64,000 bases of DNA from Dipetalonema caudispina (lineage: Eukaryota; Nematoda; Chromadorea; Rhabditida; Onchocercidae), in NCBI GenBank assembly GCA_013365325.1, contig JABVXV010000264.1, positions 24,319 to 88,318 on the forward strand, given 5' to 3'. The translations under genes were made by a program, and so were the position numbers. The notes under the pieces were generated by a model. That model made no database searches, was not told the DNA's origin, and was given only the letters and a program-made list of their open reading frames with translations. This document shows positions 24,214 to 36,992 of this stretch, piece after piece. Position 1 is the stretch's first letter. Each line of letters starts with the position of its first letter.

Positions 24214-26041
24214 GTACATTCACCAAAACGTATCAGTCATATTACTAACATTAAATTTGAACCATACTCAGTTGTTACTGATACATCAACCGTTGCAACT
24301 GATTATGCATCAGTTGCATCTAACGAAAGTTTCTGCGACACTTCAAACATTCTCGATGATCGACTTGTTTTTGGACCTTGGCCTAAACCTCCATTGTAAT
24401 AATTTTTTTTCAATTTTGAAAAAAATTTTTAATATATCATATTTTTGAAATTATGATACAAAATTCATTAGTTATATTATTGGTTCATTTAGTTTTCTTT
24501 TTTCATTTTTCAAAGTAAATTTTATAGGCCAATGAAAAGTCATTCAGAATCAAATCATAATCATAAATTATTGCAATGCATAGAGCATGATGATATGAAG
24601 AAAAGCTCTTCCATGGATATTGCTATTCATTGTGAAAGTAAATTTAAATCGATGTTAATTGATAATTTAGTAATTAGTAAAGTAAAGTTAACAATATTAA
24701 TTAGTAAATTATTAAGAGATTTATGCGAAATATCACAATTATTGCTTAATTCTACTGTGTTTTTCTGATACCGATTGTTATTATTATTTTGTGGTTTTCT
24801 GCTTGTGATATCTTCTGATACCGTAAGAAATTATGATATCTGTAATAAGTATAGGCATATGAATTGATAGAAAAATTGAAATTAAAGTCTGTTTGTTAAC
24901 ATTATAAATTAGAAATTTACATTGAGATCTTAAATTTATTGAAAACACGAAAAATCTTACAGAAAAAATTGTTTGAATATTATTTCCTTTGATGTTTGCT
25001 TTTTAGACTTTTTAAAATTTCATCTTTCTAAAAACTGAAAAATTTTCTATCAGTTTAGCTTAATTAGCTAAATTTCAGAGCCAACAGAAGAGGTGAGCAC
25101 GATGGCAATCAATGTTCCAATAGCTGGAAATGCTAGAGAAAAAGTTTAAAAATGCTTCATAATTTTGAACAATCATTTTCTTTGATGATTTTTTAAGCAT
25201 CATTGTTTAATAAATTTTATTCAGAAAAAAAAAAAAAAAAAAGAAAACTCAAAAATCATATCTTCTTATTCAAAATACAAAAAAAAAAAAATTTTTGATT
25301 TACTAGAGCTTGATCTCAATCACAATCATACTGCACAATATGCTTAATTAGTATCAACGAACATTTTCAGTTATCAGAAAATAATTTACATGCAAAAACT
25401 GCTGTAATATCACATGAACAAGTGAATTATAATACAGCAATGTTAAAAAATGACCACATTTCGATAAGTTTAATTTTATTTCTTAAAAAATAAAATTATC
25501 ACATGGTCATTTTACATTTTACTCTCTCATGCTTATTTGCTTGTTTAATTCAAACGAACAATTTTAAGCATTTTTTCTACTAATTTATATCCATGGATAT
25601 ATTTTAGGATGCAACAGAATCAGAGCATTCTATTCAAATGATAACACCGTTACTATCACTAAATGAGCAGAATAAATTACATTTTGAGCAGCTTCAGCAA
25701 CGGCTTACATCACCACTTGTTAGCACGGTATTAATTATTTGATTAGAATTATCACCAATTTATAATATATGATTGATAAATAGATTAGTTTAGGTGGAAA
25801 TATTGATGAATAAGCTTATTGCTTATTTTTTTTGAATCTAATTGTTAAAAATTTTCAACAAATACTTTATAGCTTGGAGCAAGAATTGAAACAACTGGTG
25901 AATCATCCACTGATCAAGATTTAGCAATCAACGAAACTGATAACATTAAGGTAAAAAAAAATAATGGAACTAGTAAATATTCCTAAGGTAGAAGTGAAAA
26001 AAGAAAAAATGAGCATTATTTATTGAAGATATGAATTTTTC

Positions 26042-26077
<36 letters not shown>

Positions 26078-27596
26078 TTGAGAAGACTTGAATTGGCCTT
26101 GTAAATGACAGACTGAAATTTTTTTTTCCTTTTTTGAAAAAAAAAAAAAGAAAAGAAAGAAACTTACGACTCTAATTTTACGATGTTTTTTTTTTTTTCT
26201 TTTTTGTAAAGGTCGTTCAGATATAATTAAATAAAAAAATCAAAAAATATTATTTTCAATTTTTAGATGCCAATTGTAACATTGCAATCAGTATCACAAT
26301 CAATTAAATCGAAAGGAATTCATGATAGTATGAATTTTTTTTCTTGTTTCAATTGAAATTGTATTTTTGAAGTAATTAAACGATTAATTCATGTAGTGAA
26401 TTTGACAAAAAAAAAAAAATTTTTTTTTTCTAACATTTCAGAAATTGATGATGAATTGGCAGCACACAACCCATCATATTTTCAACAGAAACATATCATA
26501 GATTTACAACCAACTGCATCTATTCCTTCTGGGGTAAGTTAATTGCACATAAAAAATAGTTTAATTTTGCTGAAATAAATAATTTTTTTTTTTTTTTTTT
26601 ATTTGAGTATTCAAGTAGACAATGATTTTATTTCATCAGAATTGTCCTGCTTTACTTCATTTGCAAACAATCTTAAGGATATATTAAAAATAACTTTTAT
26701 TATATTCACAGATATATGTAAATATGATCAAAAATTAATTGTGCAATTAAACATTTGAATATTTTTTTTTTTTGTTTTAAATCCTTTTACATTTCAATTC
26801 ATTCATATTTTATGCATATAAATATTCACTCATTTATATATTTTTTATATCATCAAATGTTGTTTTAAAGAATACGATTTACATTTCATTTAATTCTCTC
26901 TACCTATCATTTCAAAGTTTAATTCATTATTTTCATTTGTTTATATGCAAATTTCAATTATTTTTATGAAATTTATCAAAGAATTTCGCATAATTTAATA
27001 TTGTCATTCCGAAAATATAGGCCCATACACAATGAATTATTCTATAAGCTAAACTTTTAAAATTATATTTATTATTATTATTATTATTGTTATTATTATT
27101 ATTACTGTTACCATTATTATTAATTGTCATTGTTATCATTTCATAATTTAGGATGTGAAAACGCAAAAATTGTTGGATGCAACGTATGAAACAGCTCTTA
27201 GTGAAGGTTAATATTCCTTTTTATAAAATTTGATAAAAAAAAAAAAAAAAAAATTAGAAAAGTATTGGTGAAGTGCAACGATAACTTTCGTTGATTACTT
27301 AGATATTATTAAAATGAAATGATGCTAAACAATTCAATTCATTCGATAAAATTTTCTTTTCAGAAGATATTCATTTGAAAAGCGATCCATTTGAGCAACA
27401 TGGTAGTAATAATAATAATAATAATAATAATTCAAATGATGTCAATATGATAAAGGAAAAATATATTAATGGATTAATGCTTGGAATTGGAAAAATTTTA
27501 CGTAAAAAGAATGGTGGAATTGCTGCATTGTATAAGAATGCCTTAGAAAAGCCTGATTCAAGGTTCAGCAAAATTTTATATTCCATGATTGCATAA
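24214..27596 (+). CDS. Unrecognised nematode protein, ten exons, 5' end missing (331 aa seen)
   Basis: Exons: 24214-24395, 24528-24637, 25079-25092, 25371-25421, 25608-25727, 25873-25950, 26267-26327, 26442-26533, 27152-27206 and 27364-27596 (stop TAA). Every junction is GT-AG and stays in frame over 331 codons, which is the main evidence for a gene. The 14-nt exon at 25079 is the weakest call, but it is needed to restore phase. No ATG lies in frame in the first exon, so the N-terminus is upstream. The protein is hydrophilic and rich in Ser, Thr, Gln and Asn, with no transmembrane segment. Landmarks are LVFGPWPKPPL at the end of exon 1, a run of eight Asn in the last exon, and a basic C-terminus (LMLGIGKILRKKNGGIAALY). 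I recognise no domain and assign no function. An AATAAA follows at 27637. The gene is divergent from CACHD1 and convergent with vab-1. Confidence 0.6.
27065..27124. repeat. (ATT)n microsatellite in intron
   Basis: The ATT-triplet tract has a few substitutions and lies just upstream of exon 27152-27206 of the plus-strand gene. Confidence 0.85.
27410..27433 (+). repeat. Coding (AAT)n encoding poly-Asn
   Basis: Eight consecutive AAT codons sit in frame inside the last exon of the plus-strand gene, encoding Asn8 after HGS. A pure codon run suggests slippage and possible length polymorphism. Confidence 0.75.
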
Positions 27597-27636
27597 TTTT
27601 GCTATGAAGGAAATTTCAATGATGAAATTGATATGG

Positions 27637-27642
27637 AATAAA
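27637..27642 (+). terminator. Polyadenylation signal AATAAA for the plus-strand gene
   Basis: An AATAAA hexamer lies 41 bases past the stop codon, in the expected 3' UTR position. Confidence 0.5.
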
Positions 27643-29743
27643 AACTGGAAATACTGAATAAATCTTTCAGATTTGAATACATTCAAGTCCAGATGATTCA
27701 TTGTAGATATGTTTAAGATGTATGAAGCTAACAATACATCTAATCTTAAAGATGGATATATAAATTAAACAGGAATTAAGTAATTATCAAGTTATTCAAC
27801 ATTAATATATATATATATATATATATTTCCCAACAAAGATCGATTAAAATGAAAAGAATTAGTAATATTTTAAAGATATTTGATTTGTTTAACTTGGAGG
27901 GAATTGTGAAGTAATACAAAAATAATATATGAATTTTACTAGAATATTAGAATCTAACCAATAATAGGGTCAAAAATAAAAGCCTAATATGGGATGACAT
28001 TTAAATAGCAAAAATTTGCAATATTTTTGGAGTGATTTCGTTCATCTTTTTTTTTTTAATAGATAGATTACCTTAAAATATAAGAATGATTCGTTTGAAG
28101 TATGTCTAACTTAAGTAAAAACATGCAAGAAAAAACATTTTATGAATTAATTAATGGAATTTTCGTGATGAATATTGAAAATTATAATTTATGATTGATT
28201 CCAATTACCATTTTCTTTCAAGCAATTAATTAATAATAGTAATAGAAACATTAACACTTTCTTTCACTCTTTTTCCGTTTACTCTTCCCGTTTATACATC
28301 CACTGTATCGCTTAGTTTTTGGCTATTAAAATTAAAAAAAAAAAAAAAAAAGAACAAAAAACAGAAATTGAGTACATTTTCAACTATTTATTATCATACA
28401 TAAATATCAAACAAGAATTGAGAACTTAATGATCATCAGAAATCGCTTGCTGCTATAGAGAATGTAATTGTTATTCAATTCATTTCAAGTAGTCCTACAT
28501 CACTTATCATTTTTAATTAATTTCCATTACCTAATAAAGTAAATCATTAAAGCATTCAAAATGGCTAAACTAACTAAAATGAATGATACAAATAATTTCA
28601 TATACAGTTTTGCAGTGATATAATAATGTTCATGCCAGCTTTTTTTTTATTATCCTAGCTAAATTATGTAATAATAAATTATCGTTACAAAAAAAAAAAA
28701 AAAAAAAAAAAAATTTAATTTTTTTTTTTTACACAATTTATTGTAGACCTAATTTTGTTGCAACTTAAAAAAAAAAAAAAAAATTTTGTATATGTAAAAA
28801 GCTGGCATAATTTTACAAAATGCAAAAATTTAGATATTAATGCATACTTTTGTCTAAAAATAAAGGCACCTAGCAAAAAAAAAAGAAGACAAATGACATT
28901 ATTATGATGAAGAAATGAGAACTATATTTAGCACAAGTAAACAAGTAAATAATAAACAAATTGTTGGGAGAAAATTGAACCAATTTAACAAAATATACCT
29001 TTAAAAATGTCTATTACATTGTAAAATGACAACTATGTGGAATTTTTAAACGACAAAGGAAAATACCACCGAAAAGAATGAATTAGATGGTAGAAATATT
29101 CCACAAAACAAAGCAAAATATATTTTAATTGAATTATTAATTTTATCGTATGAAACGAAACTTCTTGAAAATTTTCACAAAAATTGAAATTTTTCAAGGC
29201 TTGAATAAATTGGTTAGCAAAAAAAAATAAATTAAAGATAGAAAATAGGCTCTTTTTATTCGTTCATAAATAAAATTTAAAATGAATTTTTTCATTTAAT
29301 CGATTTTAAAACAAATAAAAGTGTATGGTAAGTGAAAATGATAAATATTTATCATATAATTTTTGAGGATATGCTTCTACAATGAACATTTTAGGAGATG
29401 TTGATTGAATAATAGAAGTAATTTCATAGCTCATTCTCGATTTTAGAGGGAAAAAAGGGTTTAACTTTAATTCATTTCTCTAAATTTCACTTTTCAATTT
29501 AAATGAAGTATGGTCAATATGAGTAATATTTTCAGCTATCTTTTTTCTTCCCATAAAAAAGTAAACAAATTGTGATTTAATTTAGTAATGCTACTTGATT
29601 AATTGCTTGTTTAAAAAAATATTTGAAAATAAATAAAGCTATGAAACATATCAAAGTTACAAACAGTAATAGATGAAGAAATTGGAACGATATAATCACA
29701 CGGGATTAAAAACTAAATAAAAAAATAAATTTAAGATCAGTAT

Positions 29744-29749
29744 TTTATT
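29744..29749 (-). terminator. Candidate polyadenylation signal for vab-1
   Basis: TTTATT on the plus strand gives AATAAA on the vab-1 strand, about 265 bases past the stop codon. It is the first such hexamer I found. The surrounding base composition makes chance occurrence likely. Confidence 0.3.
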
Positions 29750-30012
29750 TACATGAATAAAATACTAACCTTAAAATACATATATAATATATATATATGG
29801 TTAATTAGTTGATTAATTAATTACTTTCACATATATCTTAACAAATGTTAACCTTTTAATATTTTGTATCACTGAATTAGTACCCGTTTAAAATGTGAAA
29901 TTTAAAATATTAAACGTTAATAATATCACTTTCTTTGTAAATAATTACCCATTTATCATTTATAACATTACTAAAATGTAAGTAATTATGAGTTAAAAAA
30001 AATTAATGCCTA

Positions 30013-33000
30013 TTATACAAAGAAGCTATCTTTATTGGAAGTTGGAACTGATGATAGAACTCTTGGCATTGTTGCAAGACGAGATGAAGTATGAATTGCA
30101 GGACGTGATTGAGGAGAGAAATGATACGCTGGCATACGTTGATGTTCCAGACGACTTCTCGTACGTTGCAATGTCGTGATCGCACCTGGCCTTCAATAGA
30201 TATATTAATTAAATTGCATTCTATGCTTTCAACCTTTTTTTTTTTTCCTGATAAAATTAATTCAATAATTTCAATGTAAATTTTTTGTAATTGAAATTTT
30301 TAAAAGTTTTTACTGGTGAATGTCATTATTAAGTGATCCAAAAGGTATATATTGAAATTAATAGCTTGTATTAAAATATAAAAGATTAAAAGAGTATTCT
30401 TCAAACCATTTAAAAATTTAATTTTGAAATCAAAGGTGTTTTGCGATTAAATCAATTAAGTCATACTTAATTACCATTTGAAAATATTGAATTACCTTTT
30501 CAGAGCATTCCGTATCACCTGTGCTTCTTCAGCAATTAACCCGTAACTGAGTAAATCAACGTGTCCAAGACGTACCAAATCCGAAACCCTACTAATACCG
30601 ACCATGTTAAGTTTCAATGCACAATGTCCCAAACCGATACGTTTCAAAAATTCATCCAATGGAAGTTGTGAAGATAATGAGGGAGATGTTGCTGATGCTT
30701 CCGTATCAACTGAACGTGGAAGTGTACCAAATGTTGAGAATCCGACACTATAAATATTTACTACTTAGTAATTTCTACATTATAATATAGTTGAAAAAAG
30801 CAAAGAATTAAAAGTTTTAAAAAAATTCAAATTTCAAATTTTCAGACTATTTCAAATTAAGAAAGAATACAATTCTGTAAGTAGATAAATATACCTTATT
30901 GTACAATTAATCTAATTATTGTTTATCATTGAATTATCAAACATACTTTGCTGTCGTCGAATTATCCAAACAAATACCATCAGTACAGATTAGTGATGGT
31001 TGACGAACATATTCTTCGAGAATTTTAAGAATTTGTGCAAAAGTTGGTCTTTTATGACGATCAATATGCCAACATTGTAACATCAAATTATGCAACGATA
31101 TTGGTGTATCCATTGGTGACGGTAAACGATATCCCAATGTTATTTCACTGATTACTTTTTGATTCGTCCAATCCCAATACGGTCGTTCACCAAATGAACA
31201 AACCTGAACGGAAATAGAATAATTGAATAACGATAATGCTAAGGAATTATTTTTCATTGATTTCATGAGTATCTTATTATTTATATTCTAAAAAAAAAAA
31301 ATACTAACTTATGATGATTACATCTATTTAAAGATAGTTTAGATTGAAATTTTAAATACAACTATTTTGTAATTATTTTACAATTTACCATCCCTTTTCC
31401 AGGTTATAATTTCTATCAATTTTAATCTAAAATATCTTTGCTAAGACATTATTTTTTCCATGCCTAAAATTCTTGTTATCATTCCCTTATCATTTTCAAC
31501 AGTAATAGAATAATGATAATTTGAAATGTAAATTTCATAAATAAATTACCTCCCACATGACAACACCAAAACTCCAAACATCTGACGCAGCAGTAAATTT
31601 TCGATGTGTTATAGCTTCAGGTGCTGTCCAACGTACTGGTATTTTACCACCATTTGTTGTATATTCTTGTTCAACAGATCCTTCTACACCACGACTTAAT
31701 CCAAAATCAGCAATTTTACATAGCAAATTCGAATCTACCAATACATTTCGAGCTGCTAAGTCCTAAAAAAAAAAGAAAAAAATAGTGGTTATTAATAATT
31801 AATTAATTCATTAAAAATACATTTGTTAAATTATTGCTCTAATAATGATGTAAAAATTACCCTATGTACAAAGCCTTTTTCAGTAAGATATTTCATTCCT
31901 GCTGATATTCCTCGTAGCATATCAATTATTTGCACTAATTCCAGAATTCCATTATCATTCTTCCGCAAGAATTGATCCAATGATCCATTTTCCATATATT
32001 CAATTACTATCATAACCTACAAATAATTTATTAGCTGGATGAGGAAAATGTAAACTAATCAAATTTTTTAAATTTCAAATTCTTCCACTATTTATAATGT
32101 ATTAAAAAAAAAAGAAAAAGAAAAAGAAAACAAAAGCTTACTGGTTCATTCTTTGTTACTACACCAATTAACCGAATTACATTTTCATGAGTAAATTGGC
32201 CCATAATAGATGCTTCCATTAGAAAATCACCTTTTGCTTTATCACTACTACCTGGCTTCAACGTTTTAATAGCAACTGTCTGAACCTGTAAAAATTTTAA
32301 TGAAATCTCTCGCAAAAGAAACATAGATGAAATTGCAGTAATTTCATTTAAACAAGCATATAAAATTTAAAAATTGAAATTCATTTTAAAAATTTTGAAT
32401 ATTTCGTAAATTATTAACCAATTCTTTTGTTCAAATGCAATATGCAATCCATTTCTTTCTATATATATACATATATGTAATTAGATAATTGATAACTGAG
32501 ATACAAAATATAATTAAAATTTTTAATTTGATTTATAAAAGTATTACCTGATTAATATCGGAAGAGGTCATCCTGTAAGATGGTTGCAAAACGCCTTTAC
32601 AAACTTCACCAAATTCACCACTTCCAATAACTTCTGTGATACGTATCAAAGCTGGATCAACATCATTTGTGAATTCCGACAAAGCCTAAGAAATATTTAT
32701 TGTTATCAATGTGTTAAAATTAAAAAATATTGTATATTTATCCCCTAATGAAACATATTTATTGAAATTTTCAAAGAATTATAACAATTAAAATAACGAA
32801 CAATTTCAAATTTACTGGAAAATAATTAAAATCTGATAAAATTAACAGGTTTTGCATAAAAATGCTTAAATCTTAATTATTTACTGCTAACAATAAAAAT
32901 GATCCACCTGATTCGGATCTTCATAAGCTGCTGGATCAACATAAGGCTTGAAACGAGTTGTTTCACCATAATTAGTTGATTGTGATGAACCGTAATTTAT

Positions 33001-35350
33001 TAGTGGTGAACCCACTAAAAAGTAATTATACTAAGAATGATGAATTTTTTTAAGATCTAATTAAAAATATTGGTGGTTACAAATTTAGAATGCTAATGAA
33101 ACAAGTAAAAATAATGATTTCAAAGATAAATTATCAATATTTCGTTTAATGATCAATTGATAAACATACATTTTCCGCGAAAAAAATTTTGCACGGGACC
33201 TTGCGACATTGGTGCATTAAAATCAGGTGTTAATGTACCTAAAAATTAACTTACTTTATAATATCCACCAAATTACTTATTGTTTTTAAACTATAAACAA
33301 CAATTATTTTAAAAATTTCAATAGCAAACATGCGTAGAACAATTACTAACTATACTAATGATTTACTAACATGAATAATTAAAGTCATTAAAAAATTTGC
33401 TTAATAGATAAGATGACACATCGTCATTTTATGAATATACTAAACTGATTTATTAAGTAAAGAAATTTCTACAAATAAACACTAATTTTTTTTGGAATTA
33501 CTTACAAATGAGCTTAAAATTTTAAATCTTTAATTTAAATAACTTCCAAAAAGTTTAATAATTTTTATGTTTTGATGACTTAGGCAAGACAACAGATGCA
33601 CAAAAGCATTTTATAAGAAGTAAAAAAAAAAAAAAGCAATAAAAAAAAAAAAAAAATTAAATCATTTCCATTGAGATTGCCTACCATAAGAACAAGAATA
33701 ATGTCGAACTGCAATAAAAAAATCGAAACAAAGTATAAATCTATGAATTATTAGTAACTATTAGTATAGTTCAAAAGAATTTCATTTAATGTACCAATTA
33801 GGTAAACAATTATTTGGAGGTAAATATATAATTAATTAATGCATAAAAAAGCAATCAATATTTTACCATACTTATACCGGAACAAGAAAGATAAATGTGC
33901 TTCTGATAGAATAAAGATAAATTTATGAAATGAAAAATAGCACAATAAAATATTTGCTTTTTAATTTTAAACTTAAAAATTGAAGGGAAAAAAAAAATTA
34001 AAGAATTAATGAAAAATACCATTTTTATAGGAATCGATACCATCACAATCGCTTAATCGTTTTCGATTTCGATTTTGTCGTAAACAAATGAGCAATGTGA
34101 ATAGAACAATAATCATAAAGGCACATATTAATAAAATCCAAACCCATAATGGTGGTCCAGGTGATGACCAAGGCAAATCACTGTAAATAATTTGGAAAAA
34201 AAAAAATTAGTAAATTTTAGAAATGTATAAATTAGAAATTTGAATATATTCGTAAATTTTAAATGTAAGCAAATTAAAAAGTTAAAAATATTTCAATCTA
34301 TTACTGTAATAAAATGATATGAATTAAATATATTAATTTACATAATGCTATTATTATGCATATAATCATCATTATCATCATTAACATTATGGCTTATTGA
34401 TCCAAACGGTAAACCACGACCAGGTTGATACCATAATGGTTCACTCCATGCACCATGTCCATGTTCGCTTACTATACGTACCTATAATATTAAAAAATTA
34501 AAAATAAAAATTTGAAATATATTTAAATTTCTCAGTATGGTTTAAATTATTTGTAAAATGTTACCTTCCTTTTTTAGACTACCTTAACTCATAAAAACAA
34601 TGTTAATATATAATTTATAACAATATAATATATATATATATATGATATTCATTTATCAATTCAAGGCTAATTTATGCTTTTAATAAATTTATGCCAAAAA
34701 TTTAATTTTGAATATATAAATCAATAAATTATGAATAATACAAAGAGACTTACCCTAAATGAATATATAAATTGTGGTTTCAAACTTTCAAATGTATAAT
34801 AGCTTCGCATGGTTTTTACAATTACCGATGAATCATTATGTAATGATTCAATCTGAAAAAAAAAAAAAAAAAACAGAACAATTTGAAGTGATAAAAAAAG
34901 GGAACCGAAACAAGAAATAATTAACTCAAATTATAGCATTAAATTTTCCTTTAACTAAATCATTAACTCAAATTATAGCATTAAATTTTCCTTCAACTAA
35001 CTTCATATGAGAATTCTTTTCTAATTGTACCCAATGCTTTCCATGCAATTGTAACACCATTTTCTTGTATACCTTCAATTCGAAGACCACTTACTACTGG
35101 TAACATAGCTCTGTAATTACCGTATATATCTTCAATTGGTAACATAGCTCTGTAATTACCGTATATATTTTCAATTAATTTCTTTAAAGATAATATTAAT
35201 TTTTGAAAATTGTTTATTATTCAATAAATGCAAATACCATTTAATAATTCGAAGACTAAACATAAAATAATAATATGGTATATATCTTATGTAGATCGTA
35301 GAGTGAAATTTATTTTTCTATCAGCAACAATAGAATAAATTTACATATGA

Positions 35351-35382
<32 letters not shown>

Positions 35383-36958
35383 ACTACCGTGTTGTAAATT
35401 CAACCAATGCATATTGACTAACAACTGATTCCACCTTTGACACTTTATTTTCTGCAAAAATTAACACCGTATAAGTAGAACCAGCTTTTAAAGCAGCTAA
35501 TTCTAAACGTTTTGTTGTGAATGTATTTCCGGCTGGATGAGCTATTGTCGTTGCTGGACATTCCGGACACTGATAACGATACCACAATTCCTACAAGTAT
35601 GAAATGATAAATGAATAAAAATTGAAGTGATCAATTCTAAATTAATTTCTTAAATAATTGAAAAGCGAATTACATACTACAACCATAATGAACAATAATA
35701 AGACAATTTTAAGTAATGCTACTGTTAATTAATCAATTGCAGGGTGAAAATTTCGATGTTAATTTTATCATCACGAAATAATTTTGAGCATTTTCGCTAT
35801 TAATTTATCAATTAGGAGATTATTAATAGTGAAATATAATTGAGTAATATCAACTGTTGGGTAATTTTGAGTAGTGCATTCATCAATCGTAGTATAATCT
35901 CAAGTAGTATCTTCATTATCGTGGGATAATTTCGAGCAATTTTTTTTTTCTTCTTTTTTTTTTACTAACAGTAAATCATAAATTTGAGTAATGTCTTTAA
36001 TAATGGTAGGATAATTTTGAGTAAGATCTTCATAAATCATCGGATAAATCTGAGTAATATTGTAAAATATCCTGAATAAAAGGTATGTCCATTTTAAAAG
36101 AGATATATGCTAAAAATATTTTCTTATTTTCAAATTCATTTATTTCACTTTTAATTAGCTAATTCGAAATATTAGCATAAATTAACCTGTCGTCCACCAA
36201 GCATCAACGGTTCATCCCATTCGATTGTGACAGATGTTTCATCAATTTTTGCAACCGTAACATGTGATGGTTTCGATGGAGGCTCTGTAAATAAATTTCC
36301 TTCGTTTTCTTTTTTTAAATTTAACTAATCAAATATGAAATTGACAAAAAAATTAGATTATCCAATTTAACCTACCATATTTTATTTTAAAATAGCATTT
36401 AATTAATACTTTTTTTTTTGTTTTTCTAAAAATATTTTTGCATCAAATTAATTTCAGATAATTTTTAAGGAATAAAAATACAAAAATTAGCTATCAAAGA
36501 ATATTATTTATAAACTTACGTGTACAGGAAAATTCAGGTCCTTCATCGTCAGCTCTATAATATCCCGCATCACATTGACATTCCGCACTACCGATATTTC
36601 GTGTACTACTATGTCCAGGACATGGTTCACAATCTCCCAAACCATTTTTTGCTTTGTAAGATTCAATAGAGCAAGCTAAAATTGCTAACAATAAATTGTA
36701 AATTTAAAAGAAAAAGATAAAAATCTTTAAAAAAAAAAAATTACTTCTCCTAAAAATAAAAAAATTTTTTTCTTCCATTTTGAAATAAATATATTAAAAT
36801 TTCTTTGATTTATTTATTTTCAATCATACTATCTTTGTCAGGAAAAAATAAACATCTTAAAAGTATTGATATTACAACATACAACACATATGTTTACCAT
36901 ATGACAAATTGTTATTTTTTTAAATGATAATAACAATTCACTTCTTTCACTCTTTCTT

Positions 36959-36992
<34 letters not shown>

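Larger units (their letters stand above)
27597..30012. other. Convergent intergenic region, no gene seen
   Basis: This holds the 3' UTRs of the plus-strand gene and of vab-1. It is AT-rich, with an (AT)n run at 27803-27826 and several long A tracts (28330, 28690, 28770). No coding exon is supported. Confidence 0.6.

Noticed and set aside
30003..30185. 60-codon minus-strand frame over the last vab-1 exon
   Set aside because: It is a shifted reading of the true terminal exon. The frame that joins exon 30496-30747 ends in SFFV and a stop at 30013.
31557..31766. 69-codon plus-strand frame
   Set aside because: It is antisense to the vab-1 kinase exon carrying HRD and DFG, so it is a shadow.
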